Positions 44,170 through 53,701 of a stretch of 64,000 bases of DNA are shown piece by piece. The stretch spans positions 2,108,001 through 2,172,000 of the forward strand of contig NZ_JAGIOO010000001.1 of the NCBI RefSeq assembly GCF_017876755.1, read 5' to 3'. A program made the position numbers and the translations under genes. Position 1 is the first letter of the stretch; the number at the start of each line of letters is the position of its first letter. This DNA comes from Crossiella equi (GTDB lineage Bacteria; Actinomycetota; Actinomycetes; Mycobacteriales; Pseudonocardiaceae). Below the pieces are notes generated by a model. The model did no database searches, was not told where the DNA came from, and saw only the letters and a list, made by a program, of their open reading frames with translations.

Positions 44170-44496
44170 TCAGGACCGAACCGCGTTGGCGTCGGCCTCG
44201 GCGCGCAGGACCTCGTCCAGGCGCTCCAGGAAGAGCTCGAAGCTGATCTCCGGCATGAGGATGTCCTCCTCGCCGATCAGCTCGACCTGCGGAAACTCCT
44301 CGGCCGGATGGCCGATGCGGTCCGCGGAGGGCTCCGCCTGAACAGCGTGGTGGTCCTGCTGCCCAGCAGTGGTGTTGGACGATTCGGCAACCGTGTCCGC
44401 ACTGACGGGACCATGGGCGATGCGCGGCATCGCGGCCCGCCAGGTGACCTTCGAACTGGTGATGCGGCTTCGCCGAACCGGGTGCGGCGTGAACAC
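44170..44496 (-). CDS. Small acidic hypothetical protein
   Basis: Not recognised. From GTG 44496 (GGAGA about 6 nt upstream) it would be 108 residues; from ATG 44430, 86 residues. The C-terminal 35 residues are acidic and amphipathic: VELIGEEDILMPEISFELFL, then ERLDEVLRAEADANAVRS. Third-position GC is high there, which supports coding. There is no signal peptide, membrane segment or cysteine. It diverges from the STAND/TPR NTPase gene across a 407-bp gap. It could be a peptide precursor or a small partner of the NTPase, but nothing in the sequence proves either. Confidence 0.45.
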   Translation of the reverse strand: MFTPHPVRRSRITSSKVTWRAAMPRIAHGPVSADTVAESSNTTAGQQDHHAVQAEPSADRIGHPAEEFPQVELIGEEDILMPEISFELFLERLDEVLRAEADANAVRS

Positions 44497-44903
44497 GAAC
44501 GTCTCCGTTCTGGCCAGTTGAGAAGTACCCCCTCGATGAGGGTAACGAATCGGAGAAGAATACCGCCAACGGACCCGCATCACCCAACCCGACCGAGCGG
44601 GCCGGGTCCGCACACCCTTCATGATCAGCAATTTTGTCACGGGCGCCCGAGCTGCGGACTTGGTCAGGACGGGCCACCGGCGGGCCCGCTGATATTCGCC
44701 GGAGAGGCGTTGGTCACTACGCGCCGCGGCCAGGCGTGCCGATCTTCCTCCGGGTCCGCGCACCGGACGCCAGGCCGGAATGACCGGTTCGCCGGTTCTC
44801 CAGACTTCTCCACCGTTGCCCCAGGCGCGGATCCGAGAATGTGCGCGCCGCACATCAACACGTGTTGCGTCTCGCACTACTGTGTCGCGCATCACTTCAT
44901 CGA
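44497..44903. promoter_or_regulatory. Divergent intergenic region with CAACACGTGTTG palindrome
   Basis: The 407 bp between the small acidic gene and the STAND NTPase. A perfect 12-bp palindrome CAACACGTGTTG at 44856-44867 lies 36 bp before the NTPase start and is a good operator candidate. Part of the region (44515-44640) is less GC-rich than the surroundings, as expected for promoters. No gene is seen. Confidence 0.45.
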
Positions 44904-46562
44904 GTGAGTGGGGACGTCACTGTGGGTGGGACGGTGCGCGGCAGGATGCGGGACCGGCTCATGGCCGGTTCGAGCGGGGGACCGGAGTGGCCGGTGCGGT
45001 GGGGGACACCGCCCGCGCCGACGGAGAACGACCTGGACAGGGGCCTGGCAAGACCCGGCGGAGACCTCGTGGTGCTGGCCGGCGCGCCGGGCACGGGCAA
45101 GAGCCAGCTGGCCGCGCGCTGGGCCCGGGAGGACGAGCCCGACCTGCTGCTGTGGGTCGACGCGGCGTCCCGGCTCGCGGTGGTCGGCGCCTACCACCGG
45201 GCCTACGCGGCGCTCACCGGCTACCGGGGCCCGGCCGAGCTCGGCGCGCGCCGGTTCCTGGCCTGGCTGGCACGGTTCGACGGGCACTCACTGGTCGTGC
45301 TGGACGGGGTCGGCGAGGACCTGGCCGGGCTGCTGCCCGGCACACCGACCTTGGTCACCACCCGCCGGTGGGAGGGGGAGTGTTACGAGATCGGGCCGTT
45401 CACCGAACGGCAGGCGCGGGCCTACGACGGCGGCCGGGTCGCCGGGCTGGCCGAGGAGCTGGGGCGCGCACCGCTGGCACTCGCCCTGGCCGCCGCGCAC
45501 CTGCGGGAGACCGGGCGCAGCTGCGCGGAGCTCCGGAAAGCGCTGCCCGAACCCGGGGTGCGGGGGTTGTGCGCGGTCGCGCCGGTGGACCGGCGGGTGC
45601 TGGGCGTGCTGGCGCTGCTCCCGGCCGGGATGCCGGAGGCCGGGATCGGCGCGCTGGTCGCCGGGGAGCCGGGCGCCGCGGCGGCTGTGGCACTGGCGGA
45701 GCGGTTCGGGCTGGTCCGGTGGGACGGGGACCTGGTGCGGCTGCCCGGGTCCGTGGCCGAGGTCTTCGCCGGTCCGGCGTTCGTCCCGGGTGCGGCCGAC
45801 CTCCTCCTGCGGACCTGGCCCGGGCCGGAGCACCCCCTCGCCCACCTCCACCTCGCCAACGCCCGCACGCTGGCGGCACCGCCCGCGCACCCGGTGCGGT
45901 TCCGGCTGGGCAACCTGCTCGGCGAGCTGGGCTGGGCCGCCGAGGCCGCCCGGTACTTCCGGGAGCTGCGCGGGGTGCTGGGTGGGGCCGCGGGGGCCGT
46001 GGCGCGGCATGACGGGGGCTGGTGGCTGGGTGAGTCCGGGGAGGTGGCCGCGGCCGTCCGGGAGCTCGCGCACGCCGTGGCCGAGCTCAGCCGGGCCCGG
46101 GGGCCACGGCATGCCGACACCCTGACCGCGCGGCACAGCCTGGCCGTGTGGCGGACGCATGCCGGGGAGTACGGGCGGGCCGTCGTCGAGCTGGCCGCGG
46201 TGCTGCGCGGGCGGGTGCAGGCACTCGGGCCCCGGCATCCCGACACCCTCGCCACCCGGCACGACCTGGCCCGGTGGCACGGGGCCACCGGGGACGCGCT
46301 GGCCGCCGTGCGGGAGCTGGAGCGACTGCTGCGGGACCAGGTGCTCACGCTCGGGGGGCTCGACCCCGGCACCCTGGCCACCCGGCACGACCTCGCCCGG
46401 TGGCGGGGGCATGCCGGGGATCCCGCCGCCGCCGTGGCCGAGCTCGGGCGCGTGCTCGACGACGAGCTGCGCGTGCACGGGCCCTGGCACCCGAACATCC
46501 TCACCACCTGCCACAACCTGCTGTTCTGGCGGCGGGTGCTGGACGGACAGGACACGGGTTGA
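44904..46562 (+). CDS. STAND-type NTPase with C-terminal TPR repeats
   Basis: A 552-residue protein. An NTPase domain begins almost directly at the N-terminus: Walker A GAPGTGKS at residues 60-67 and a Walker B-like SLVVLDGVGED near 130. The C-terminal 160 residues carry four related units of about 42 residues with the signature GPRHPDTLATRHDLARW, the NB-ARC-associated TPR_10/12 (kinesin light chain-like) repeat. No N-terminal effector or HTH domain is visible, which is unusual for a STAND protein. GTG 44904 is the likely start, but ATG codons at 44946 and 44961 are possible. The next gene, a LAL-LuxR, follows after 45 bp. A sensory or scaffolding role is inferred. Confidence 0.8.
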   Translation: MSGDVTVGGTVRGRMRDRLMAGSSGGPEWPVRWGTPPAPTENDLDRGLARPGGDLVVLAGAPGTGKSQLAARWAREDEPDLLLWVDAASRLAVVGAYHRAYAALTGYRGPAELGARRFLAWLARFDGHSLVVLDGVGEDLAGLLPGTPTLVTTRRWEGECYEIGPFTERQARAYDGGRVAGLAEELGRAPLALALAAAHLRETGRSCAELRKALPEPGVRGLCAVAPVDRRVLGVLALLPAGMPEAGIGALVAGEPGAAAAVALAERFGLVRWDGDLVRLPGSVAEVFAGPAFVPGAADLLLRTWPGPEHPLAHLHLANARTLAAPPAHPVRFRLGNLLGELGWAAEAARYFRELRGVLGGAAGAVARHDGGWWLGESGEVAAAVRELAHAVAELSRARGPRHADTLTARHSLAVWRTHAGEYGRAVVELAAVLRGRVQALGPRHPDTLATRHDLARWHGATGDALAAVRELERLLRDQVLTLGGLDPGTLATRHDLARWRGHAGDPAAAVAELGRVLDDELRVHGPWHPNILTTCHNLLFWRRVLDGQDTG

Positions 46563-46607
46563 TCTCCGAGGGCCGGGTCCGGGCCTGGACGCCGTAGCAT
46601 CCCTGAC

Positions 46608-49433
46608 GTGCGTGAAGGGGGCCCCGGGGCGGGTGCGGACGGGTGTCTGGAGCGTGAGGGCGAGCTGGCCCGGATCGAGGCGGCGCTGAGTGCGGCCGCC
46701 CGGGGTGAGGGCCGGGTCGTGGTGATCGAGGGCCGGGCCGGGATCGGGAAGACCCGGCTGGTCCAGGCCACCCGCGACCGGGCCAAGCAGCTGGGGTTCG
46801 GGCGGTTGCAGGCCGTCGGGGACGTGCTCGAGTCCGCCATGGCCTGGGGGGTCGTGCGGCAGATGGTGGAACGCTCCGTGACCCGCTACACCGGCGAGGT
46901 CCGGGCCGCGCTGCTGGCCGGGCCCTCCGGCAACGCGCTGGCCGCCTTGGACGCGGCCGCCGCCGACCCGAGCGAGGCCGAGCTGGCCCGCACCCTGCAC
47001 TCGCTGTGGTGGGTCGCCGTCGACCTGTCCGCGCACCGGCCGCTGCTGATCACCGTGGACGACGCGCACTGGGCCGACCTGTCCTCCGCGCAGTTCCTGC
47101 TCTACCTGTCGCGGCGCATCGCCGACCTGCCGATCGCGCTGGTCGTGGCCACCCGGCCGCCCGCGGACAACACCGGGCCGCTGGCACACCTGAGCGTGGC
47201 CCGGCAGGCCGAGCGGGTGCTGCCCCGGCCGCTGACCAGGCCCGCGCTGGCCGAGCTGATCGCCGCGCGCGGTCCCCGGCCCGCCAGCGAGGTCGTGCTC
47301 GCGCTGCACGCGGCCAGCGGCGGCAACCCGTTCCTGGCCCGCGTGCTGGTGGACGAGCTGGAGGCCCTCGGGCTGCCCATAGAGGATCCGGCGACCTCGG
47401 CGCGGGTCGGACGGCTCGGGCCGAGCACCGTGTACCGGGCCACGCTCGGCCGCCTCTCCCCCGGCGCGGTGCGCCTGGCAGGGGCGGCCGCGGTGCTCGG
47501 CGTGGACTGCGACCCCTGGCAGGCGGGCGCGGTGACCGGCCTGGCCGCCGAGGAGCTCTCCCCCGCCGTGGAGGAGCTGGTCGGCGCGCACGTGCTCATC
47601 AGCGACGCCACCCACCTGGTGTTCGCGCACCCCGTGGTCCGCGAGGCGGTGCTCGCCGAGCTGGGCCCGATCGCCAAGGCCGCCCTGCACGCCCGCGCGG
47701 CCACCGAGCTGCACCGGGCGCACGCCAGCCCGGACCGGGTGGCCGCGCACCTGGTGCAGGCCCCCAGGGGCACGCTGCCCGAGGCGGCGGAGGTGCTGCG
47801 CAAGGCCGCACAGGTGCTGCTGTCGGCCGGGGACGCGCGCACCGCGACCGCGCACCTGCACCGGGCCGTCGAGGAGAGCCCCGCCGACCCGGCGCTGCGG
47901 GCCGAGCTGGGCCGGGCGCTGCTGCGCACCGGCGACCCCGAGCGGGCCCGGGAGCACCTGCGGGCGGCCGCGGACGGACTGCCCGACGCCGAGCTGGTCG
48001 CCTCCGCCGCCTCGGCCACCGCCCTGGTGGACGGTCCGGAGGTGGCGATCGCGGAGCTGCGCGCGGCCATCGACGCCCGCCCGGCCGGGGACCGCGACCC
48101 GGGGCGGCTGCACCTGGAGGCCCGGCTCGCGGTGATCCGCTCGTTCCTGCCGGACGAGCGGGAGACCGCCTCGGCGCACCTGCGGCGCTACGCGGGCCTG
48201 CCCGGCGGCACCCCGGACGAGCGCACCCTGCTGGGCCTGCTCGCGCAGATGGGCCGCTACGAGGTCTCCCCCGCCGAGGAGGTCGCCGACACCGCGGTGC
48301 GCGCGCTGGCCCACGGCGCCTACTTCGACGACGCCACCGGCAGCACCGACGCCATGGTGGCCTGGGTGGTCGCGGTGCTCGCGCTGATGTCCACCGACCG
48401 CCTGGACCCGGCCCGCCGCGAGGTCGACCGCGCGCGGACCCGGGTGCGCGCGCACGGCTCGCCCATCGAGTTCGCCATGGTGGCCAACGCGGCCTCGTTC
48501 CTGGCCTGGCGGCAAGGCGACGTGGCCGCGATGGAGGCCGAGGCGGAGGGCGGCCTGGCCGCGCTCGTGCACGAGGACCTGACCCCGCAGGTGCTGGCCA
48601 GCCGTGCCACCGGCACGCACTTCCACGCCTACGCGGCCCTGGAGCGCGGCGACCACGAGGCCGCCGCGGCCGCCCTGGACCGGTTCGAGGCGGCCCACCC
48701 GGACCGGCCGACCATCATGCCCACGATCTGGCTGCACGAGCCGAGGGCGCTGATCGCGCTGCGCGTCGGCGACCCGGTGCGGGCGCGGGCCGAGGCCTAC
48801 GCCCAACGCGACCTCATGCAGTCGGTGGGCGTGGACCCGCCCACGATCCCCTGGCGCGCGCCCGCGGTGCACGCGGCGATGGCGCTCGGCGAGGAGGGCG
48901 AGGCCCTGGCGCTGGCCGAGGAGCAGCTGCTGCTGGCCCGCCGGTGGGGCGCGCCGACCGAGATCGGGGTGGCGCTGCGGCTGCTCGCGCACGCCGACCC
49001 GGACCGCCGGCTGAACCTCCTGGAGGACGCGGTGGCCGAGCTGGCCGCCTCGCCGTGCCGCCTGCTGCTGGCCCGGGTGCTGGTCGACCAGGGCGAGGCG
49101 CTGCGGGTGGCCCGGCGGCGCACCGACGCCCGCGAGGTGCTGCACCGGGGTGCCGAGCTGGCCGCCGCGTGCGGTTCGGCGGTGGTCCGCACGCGTGCGG
49201 TCGAGGCCCTGGAGGCCTTGGGCGACCGGCCCCGGCGCGCGGTGTACGTGGGGGTGGAGGCGCTGACCGCGAGCGAGCGGCGGGTGGCCGACCTGGCCGC
49301 GGCGGGCCGGGCCAACCGGGAGATCGCGCAGGAGCTGTTCGTGACGCCCAAGACCGTGGAGAACCACCTCGGGCGCATCTACACCAAGCTCGGCATCGCC
49401 GGGCGCCGGGAGCTGGCCGAGGCGCTTGCGTAG
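46608..49433 (+). CDS. LAL-family LuxR regulator with N-terminal ATPase
   Basis: A 941-residue large ATP-binding LuxR regulator. Walker A is at 42-49 (GRAGIGKT) and Walker B in LLITVDDAHWADLSS. A long helical TPR-like middle precedes the C-terminal LuxR HTH (about 877-941): LTASERRVADLAAAGRANRE, then LFVTPKTVENHLGRIYTKLG. GTG 46608. Such regulators (MalT, PikD type) activate metabolic or antibiotic gene sets on binding an inducer. Two direct repeats begin at its stop codon and lead to a secreted C39-like gene, its likely first target. Confidence 0.92.
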   Translation: MREGGPGAGADGCLEREGELARIEAALSAAARGEGRVVVIEGRAGIGKTRLVQATRDRAKQLGFGRLQAVGDVLESAMAWGVVRQMVERSVTRYTGEVRAALLAGPSGNALAALDAAAADPSEAELARTLHSLWWVAVDLSAHRPLLITVDDAHWADLSSAQFLLYLSRRIADLPIALVVATRPPADNTGPLAHLSVARQAERVLPRPLTRPALAELIAARGPRPASEVVLALHAASGGNPFLARVLVDELEALGLPIEDPATSARVGRLGPSTVYRATLGRLSPGAVRLAGAAAVLGVDCDPWQAGAVTGLAAEELSPAVEELVGAHVLISDATHLVFAHPVVREAVLAELGPIAKAALHARAATELHRAHASPDRVAAHLVQAPRGTLPEAAEVLRKAAQVLLSAGDARTATAHLHRAVEESPADPALRAELGRALLRTGDPERAREHLRAAADGLPDAELVASAASATALVDGPEVAIAELRAAIDARPAGDRDPGRLHLEARLAVIRSFLPDERETASAHLRRYAGLPGGTPDERTLLGLLAQMGRYEVSPAEEVADTAVRALAHGAYFDDATGSTDAMVAWVVAVLALMSTDRLDPARREVDRARTRVRAHGSPIEFAMVANAASFLAWRQGDVAAMEAEAEGGLAALVHEDLTPQVLASRATGTHFHAYAALERGDHEAAAAALDRFEAAHPDRPTIMPTIWLHEPRALIALRVGDPVRARAEAYAQRDLMQSVGVDPPTIPWRAPAVHAAMALGEEGEALALAEEQLLLARRWGAPTEIGVALRLLAHADPDRRLNLLEDAVAELAASPCRLLLARVLVDQGEALRVARRRTDAREVLHRGAELAAACGSAVVRTRAVEALEALGDRPRRAVYVGVEALTASERRVADLAAAGRANREIAQELFVTPKTVENHLGRIYTKLGIAGRRELAEALA

Positions 49434-49468
49434 GGGTACTGAGGGGGGTCGGAGGGGGTACTGAGGGG
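49433..49468 (+). repeat. Two direct repeats GGGGTACTGAGGGG, 22 bp apart
   Basis: The 14-mer GGGGTACTGAGGGG occurs at 49433-49446 and again at 49455-49468, exactly two helical turns apart. It sits between the LAL-LuxR gene and the secreted protein gene starting at 49587. Direct repeats at helical spacing upstream of a gene suggest binding sites for a regulator, most simply the adjacent LuxR protein. Confidence 0.55.
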
Positions 49469-49586
49469 ACCCCCCAGGCCCGGACTTGGGGGTTGGCCCC
49501 TCATGCCTGTGGGGGGTGGAAACAAACATGCTTTCCCTACCAACACGGAACGCCGCAACGGGCGGCAGAACCGAAAGGTAGGAGCC

Positions 49587-50522
49587 ATGAACCGCACCAC
49601 CGGACACCTGATCCTCGCCGCCGTCGCGACCGCCGTCACCGCCGCCGCGCTGCCGGGGACCGCGGCCGCGGACATCGCTCCCCCGCCCGTCTGCGCCAAG
49701 TCCACCGACGTCACCGGGCCGAGCTTCGACGTCAAGCAGTGCAACGTCAGCGACGTCGACCAGTTCCGCGCCGGGCTGGAGAACAACGGCAACGCCTACT
49801 GCGGCCCCGCCTCGCTCTACAACGTGCTGCACTACTTCGCCAAGGACCGCAAGGCCCCCGTGGGCTGGCAGACCACCGACCTGCGCAACGTCGACCCGAA
49901 GAGCGCCGCGGACTACACCCTGGTCGGCAACTCGATCTACCGGATCGGCGAGGACGCCAAGTACGACGGCGGCACGAACATGGGCAACCTGCGCACCGCC
50001 TTCGACATCGCCACCGCGAAGGCGCGCAACGTGGGCTGGGCCACGGCCAGCGGCAACATCAGCTCGCACACCAGCCAGGACTTCAGCGGTGACCTGGCCA
50101 AGCGGCTCAACGCCGGTTCGGTGCAGCTGGTGTACGGCCGCTACAAGGAGGGCCCCACCACCGGCAGCCTGGAGCGCTCCGGCGGGCACATCGTCACCGT
50201 GGTCGCGGCCAAGGGTGACTTCGGCGGGAACACCGTGCAGCTCAAGCTGGCCGACCCGGGCCGCGCCGGGGACCACGGCGAGGGCGACTACCTCAAGACC
50301 CAGTCCGCCTACGAGTCCCTGGACGTCACCCTGACCAAGCGCAGCGTCTACGAGTACGTGCCGGTCAAGGACGACGAGAACACCACCGAGGACGAGAGCA
50401 AGCAGCCGGGCACCTACCGCACGGTGACCCGCTGGGAGCTGACCGGGCCGCGCTACGTCGGCACCACCCGCCAGATGGTGGAGACGTTCAACTGGTTCGC
50501 GATGGCCCCGCCGGTGGGCTGA
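49587..50522 (+). CDS. Secreted papain-fold (C39-like) cysteine peptidase-like protein
   Basis: A 311-residue exported protein with a signal peptide (about residues 1-28, cleavage near TAAA-D). The papain-like triad can be traced: Cys72 in GNAYCGPASLYNVLHYF, His201 in SGGHIVTVV and Asp223 in LADPG. This is the pattern of the C39-like_2/BtrH-type peptidase fold often used in secreted actinobacterial hydrolases. ATG 49587 is preceded by AGGAG. It follows the LAL-LuxR gene, with direct repeats in between, and is closed by a terminator. Substrate unknown; proteolysis of peptides or amide cleavage is inferred. Confidence 0.75.
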   Translation: MNRTTGHLILAAVATAVTAAALPGTAAADIAPPPVCAKSTDVTGPSFDVKQCNVSDVDQFRAGLENNGNAYCGPASLYNVLHYFAKDRKAPVGWQTTDLRNVDPKSAADYTLVGNSIYRIGEDAKYDGGTNMGNLRTAFDIATAKARNVGWATASGNISSHTSQDFSGDLAKRLNAGSVQLVYGRYKEGPTTGSLERSGGHIVTVVAAKGDFGGNTVQLKLADPGRAGDHGEGDYLKTQSAYESLDVTLTKRSVYEYVPVKDDENTTEDESKQPGTYRTVTRWELTGPRYVGTTRQMVETFNWFAMAPPVG

Positions 50523-50533
50523 TCGGAGGAGGG

Positions 50534-50556
50534 GACCCCGCCCGGGTGGCGGGGTC
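50534..50556 (+). terminator. Terminator of the C39-like gene
   Basis: GACCCCGCC (50534-50542) and GGCGGGGTC (50548-50556) form a perfect 9-bp stem with a 5-nt loop, followed by TTCG. It starts 12 bp after the stop codon. Confidence 0.75.
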
Positions 50557-50652
50557 TTCGCCATGCCCGGGCGCAGGCGCAACGGTTGCCACGGCCGTCC
50601 GGGCCAGACACCATGGACGCGGACGATCACTGGCGAACGGCGGGCACAGGTG

Positions 50653-53016
50653 ATGACGGGATCCACCGAGGACGGCACCCCGTTCGAGTCGCTGCTCACC
50701 GACGAGGCCCCGGCCCGGCGGGTCCGCTGGCGGCGGGTGGGCGGTGCCCTGCTGAAGCTGACCGGCCTGTGCGCGCTCGGCGGGGTCCTGGCCGCGGGCG
50801 TGCTGTTCCCCCTGGCCGGGGGCGCGGGCGGCGCGGCGGTGCTGGCCAGTGACGACGTGGACCGCACGGCCGCCGAGCTGATCGCCGACGAGCCCGCGCA
50901 GATCACCACCATGCTGGACAACAAGGGCCGCCCGTTCGCCCACGTCTACGACCAGTACCGCATCCCGGTCGCGGCCGCCGACATCAGCCCGGTGGTCAAG
51001 AACGCGATCGTGGCCATCGAGGACCACCGCTTCTACGAGCACCAGGGCGTGGACCCGGTGGCGCTGGGGCGGGCGGCGGTGGCCAACGCGGTGGCCGGGC
51101 GCATCTCCCAGGGCGGGTCCACGCTCACCCAGCAGTACGTGAAGAACCACCTCACGCACGTGGCCGCCACCAACGCGGCCGAGCGCAGCCGGGCGCAGGA
51201 GCAGTCGCTGGCGCGCAAGGTGCGGGAGCTGCGGATCTCGCTACAGCTGGAGCACACGCTGTCCAAGGACGAGATCCTGGCCCGCTACCTCAACACCGTG
51301 CCGTTCGGCCAGGGCGCCTTCGGCATCCAGGCCGCCGCGCGCGCCTACTTCGACACCACCCAGGACAAGCTCGGCATCGCCCAGGCCGCGCTGCTGGCGG
51401 GCGTGGTCAACGAGCCCAGCGCGCTCAACCCGTACCGCTGGCCGGAGCGCGCGCTGCTGCGCCGCAACGTGGTGCTGGACGAGATGGTGCGCCAGGGCCG
51501 CATCCCGGCCGAGGTCGGCGCGGCGGAGAAGAAGACCACCCTGGACCTGGCCCCCGAGCCCGCGCGCCCGGCCAACGGCTGCGTGGGCATCGGCGAGCTC
51601 GGCTACTTCTGCGACTACGTGCTCAAGTACCTGGAGGGCGCCGGGTTCAACCGGGACGACCTGCGCCGCGGCGGCTACACCATCCAGACCACCCTGGACC
51701 GGGACGCGCTGGCCGTGGTGAAGGAGGCGGTGGACGCCGAGGTGCCGCCGGAGACCCGGCACGCGGCCAACGCGATGGCCGTGGTCGAGCCGGGCAAGGA
51801 CAAGCACCGGGTGCGGGCGCTGGCCGCCAACCGCGCCTACGGCCTGGACCGCGGCGCCGGGGAGACCACGCTCGGGCTGCCCTACGCCCTGCAGAACCTG
51901 GGCGCGGGCTCGATCTACAAGATCTTCACCGCCGCCGCCTACCTGGACCAGGGCGGCACGATCCACGAGTCCGTGCCGGTGCCGGACTTCTACGTCTCCG
52001 ACGTCTTCCTCGGCGGCGCGGCCAGCTGCCCGCCCGGGGCGCTGGGACTGCGCAAGTACTGCGTGCGCAACGCCGGGGAGTACCAGGGCCGGATGAGCCT
52101 GCAGGACGCCCTGGCGGTCTCGCCGAACACCACGTTCGTGCACCTGCTGGAGAAGACCGGGGTCAAGGCGGCCGTGGACATGGCGCAGAAGCTCGGGCTG
52201 CGCTCGCTCGGCACCACGACCGCGCAGGAGGACCGGAAGAAGCGGTCCATCGCCCAGTTCTTCTCCGACCACAACTTCGGCTCGTTCACCCTGGGCCCGA
52301 CCCCGACGTCCACGATGGAGCTGGCAAACGTCGGCGCCACCCTGGCCAGCGAGGGCACGTGGTGCCCGCCGACCCCGGTCGAGGGCGTGCGGGACCGGCG
52401 CGGGCAGGCGGTGCCGGTGCGGGAGCAGGCGTGCGAGCAGGCGGTGTCGCCGGGCCTGGCGAACGCGTTGACCGTGGCGCTGGGCAAGGACAGCACCTCC
52501 GGGACCGCGAACGCGGCGGCGCGGGCGGCGAAGTGGACGCGCCCGATGGCGGGCAAGACCGGGACCACGCAGGAGCACAAGTCCGCGGGCTTCCTGGGCT
52601 TCACCCCGCAGCTGTCGGCCGCGGTGTTCACCTTCGACGACACCCCGACCCCGCAGACCCTGTGCGACGGCGGCGCCCGCCCGCCCCGGCCGTGTGCCGC
52701 CGGGCGCTACATCTACGGCGGCAAGTACTCCGCGCGGACCTGGTACCGGGCGATGGGCACGATCATGAACGGCATGCCGGTCGCGGAGCTGCCCGAGGTG
52801 GACCGGAAGTACCTGCACAGCGACCGGCCGCGGCTGCCTGACGTCGGCCAGCCCGTGCGCCCCCGGCCCACCGGCGCCCGGCCCACCGAGGGCGAGCCGC
52901 CGCCCACGGCACAGCCCACGACCCCGGTGGTGACGCCGAGCAGGCCGCCGACCTCGGTGCGGCCCACCACGATCGTGGTGCCGCCGCCCACGCGGACACG
53001 GCCCGACGAGGGCTGA
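50653..53016 (+). CDS. Bifunctional class A penicillin-binding protein
   Basis: A 787-residue membrane enzyme of peptidoglycan synthesis. One transmembrane segment (about 33-56) precedes the GT51 glycosyltransferase domain, with Glu123 in AIEDHRFYEH and GGSTLTQQYVKN at 154-165. The transpeptidase domain has S420-x-x-K423 (SIYK), S490-P-N and K635-T-G. Four cysteine pairs lie outside the membrane (Cys310/320, 459/470, 571/594 and one near 680) and could form disulphides. The C-terminal 70 residues are a Pro/Thr-rich tail without PASTA domains. The length and layout fit PonA-type proteins. ATG 50653 has only a weak ribosome site. Confidence 0.93.
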   Translation: MTGSTEDGTPFESLLTDEAPARRVRWRRVGGALLKLTGLCALGGVLAAGVLFPLAGGAGGAAVLASDDVDRTAAELIADEPAQITTMLDNKGRPFAHVYDQYRIPVAAADISPVVKNAIVAIEDHRFYEHQGVDPVALGRAAVANAVAGRISQGGSTLTQQYVKNHLTHVAATNAAERSRAQEQSLARKVRELRISLQLEHTLSKDEILARYLNTVPFGQGAFGIQAAARAYFDTTQDKLGIAQAALLAGVVNEPSALNPYRWPERALLRRNVVLDEMVRQGRIPAEVGAAEKKTTLDLAPEPARPANGCVGIGELGYFCDYVLKYLEGAGFNRDDLRRGGYTIQTTLDRDALAVVKEAVDAEVPPETRHAANAMAVVEPGKDKHRVRALAANRAYGLDRGAGETTLGLPYALQNLGAGSIYKIFTAAAYLDQGGTIHESVPVPDFYVSDVFLGGAASCPPGALGLRKYCVRNAGEYQGRMSLQDALAVSPNTTFVHLLEKTGVKAAVDMAQKLGLRSLGTTTAQEDRKKRSIAQFFSDHNFGSFTLGPTPTSTMELANVGATLASEGTWCPPTPVEGVRDRRGQAVPVREQACEQAVSPGLANALTVALGKDSTSGTANAAARAAKWTRPMAGKTGTTQEHKSAGFLGFTPQLSAAVFTFDDTPTPQTLCDGGARPPRPCAAGRYIYGGKYSARTWYRAMGTIMNGMPVAELPEVDRKYLHSDRPRLPDVGQPVRPRPTGARPTEGEPPPTAQPTTPVVTPSRPPTSVRPTTIVVPPPTRTRPDEG

Positions 53017-53161
53017 CGGCGGGGCCGGGGGCGAGGATCGCGTCCACGGCGGGCACCCCGGGGTGCGGAACCCCGCCGGGGGACGTCGGATGTCCACAAT
53101 GGACACCGAAGAACGGTTGTGCGCGCCCACGCCCCGGTCACGCCCGGGTGGTGGACCCGGG

Positions 53162-53656
53162 TCAGCGCACCGCGTCCGGGGCCATCGTCACGTGTGCGGC
53201 CTGGCAGGCCTCGCGCACCGAGCCCGCGTGCTCGGCGACCCGGAACAGCATGCCGCGCAGCACCTGACGCTCCCGCGGCTCCAGGGGCAGCAGCAGCTCC
53301 TCCTCCACCGCCTGCAGGCTGCGCTCGGCCGCGCACAGCCTCTCCCGGCCGGTGTCGGTGAGCACGATCTGGCGGGAGCGGCGGTCGGCCGGGTCCGGGC
53401 GGCGTTCGACCAGGCCCGCGCCGACCAGGTCGTCGAGCAGGTAGGTCATCACCGTGCGGTCCACGCCCAGGTGCTGGGCCAGGGCCAGCTGGTTGCGGGC
53501 CGGGCCCTTCGCCGTCTGGGACAGCACCTGGTAGCCGCGCGGGCCGCCCGGCAGCTGCGCGAGGACCAGGTCGGCGCCCTTGAGGTAACGGCGGAAGACC
53601 AGGCCCAGGGCCATGCCGAGGTCCATCTCCGCTGGTTGGTGCTGGTCTTCGCTCAC
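53162..53656 (-). CDS. MarR-family regulator of the flavodoxin-fold reductase
   Basis: A 164-residue MarR protein from GTG 53656. The winged HTH includes NQLALAQHLGVDRTVMTYLL and the wing RRPDPADRRSRQIVLT. Two cysteines are present (LCAAERS and EACQAAH), so redox or electrophile sensing is possible, as in MarR proteins controlling azoreductases. It diverges from the reductase gene at 53775, and a large dyad between the two covers the promoter region. Repression of both genes is inferred. Confidence 0.85.
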   Translation of the reverse strand: MSEDQHQPAEMDLGMALGLVFRRYLKGADLVLAQLPGGPRGYQVLSQTAKGPARNQLALAQHLGVDRTVMTYLLDDLVGAGLVERRPDPADRRSRQIVLTDTGRERLCAAERSLQAVEEELLLPLEPRERQVLRGMLFRVAEHAGSVREACQAAHVTMAPDAVR

Positions 53657-53701
53657 CGTCCCAGCATACGGCCAGCTGTGTCCCACTCCACGTTCTGTTG
53701 A

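Noticed and set aside
44170-44496. FxSxx-COOH or lanthipeptide precursor call for the small acidic protein
   Set aside because: The C-terminus ANAVRS has no Phe-x-Ser-x-x ending, no Cys, and no maturation enzyme is nearby.
45288-50924. Very long minus-strand open frame (about 1878 codons)
   Set aside because: It lies antisense to the STAND, LAL-LuxR, C39-like and PBP genes. The translation is Gln/Arg/Gly low complexity; it is a GC-bias shadow.
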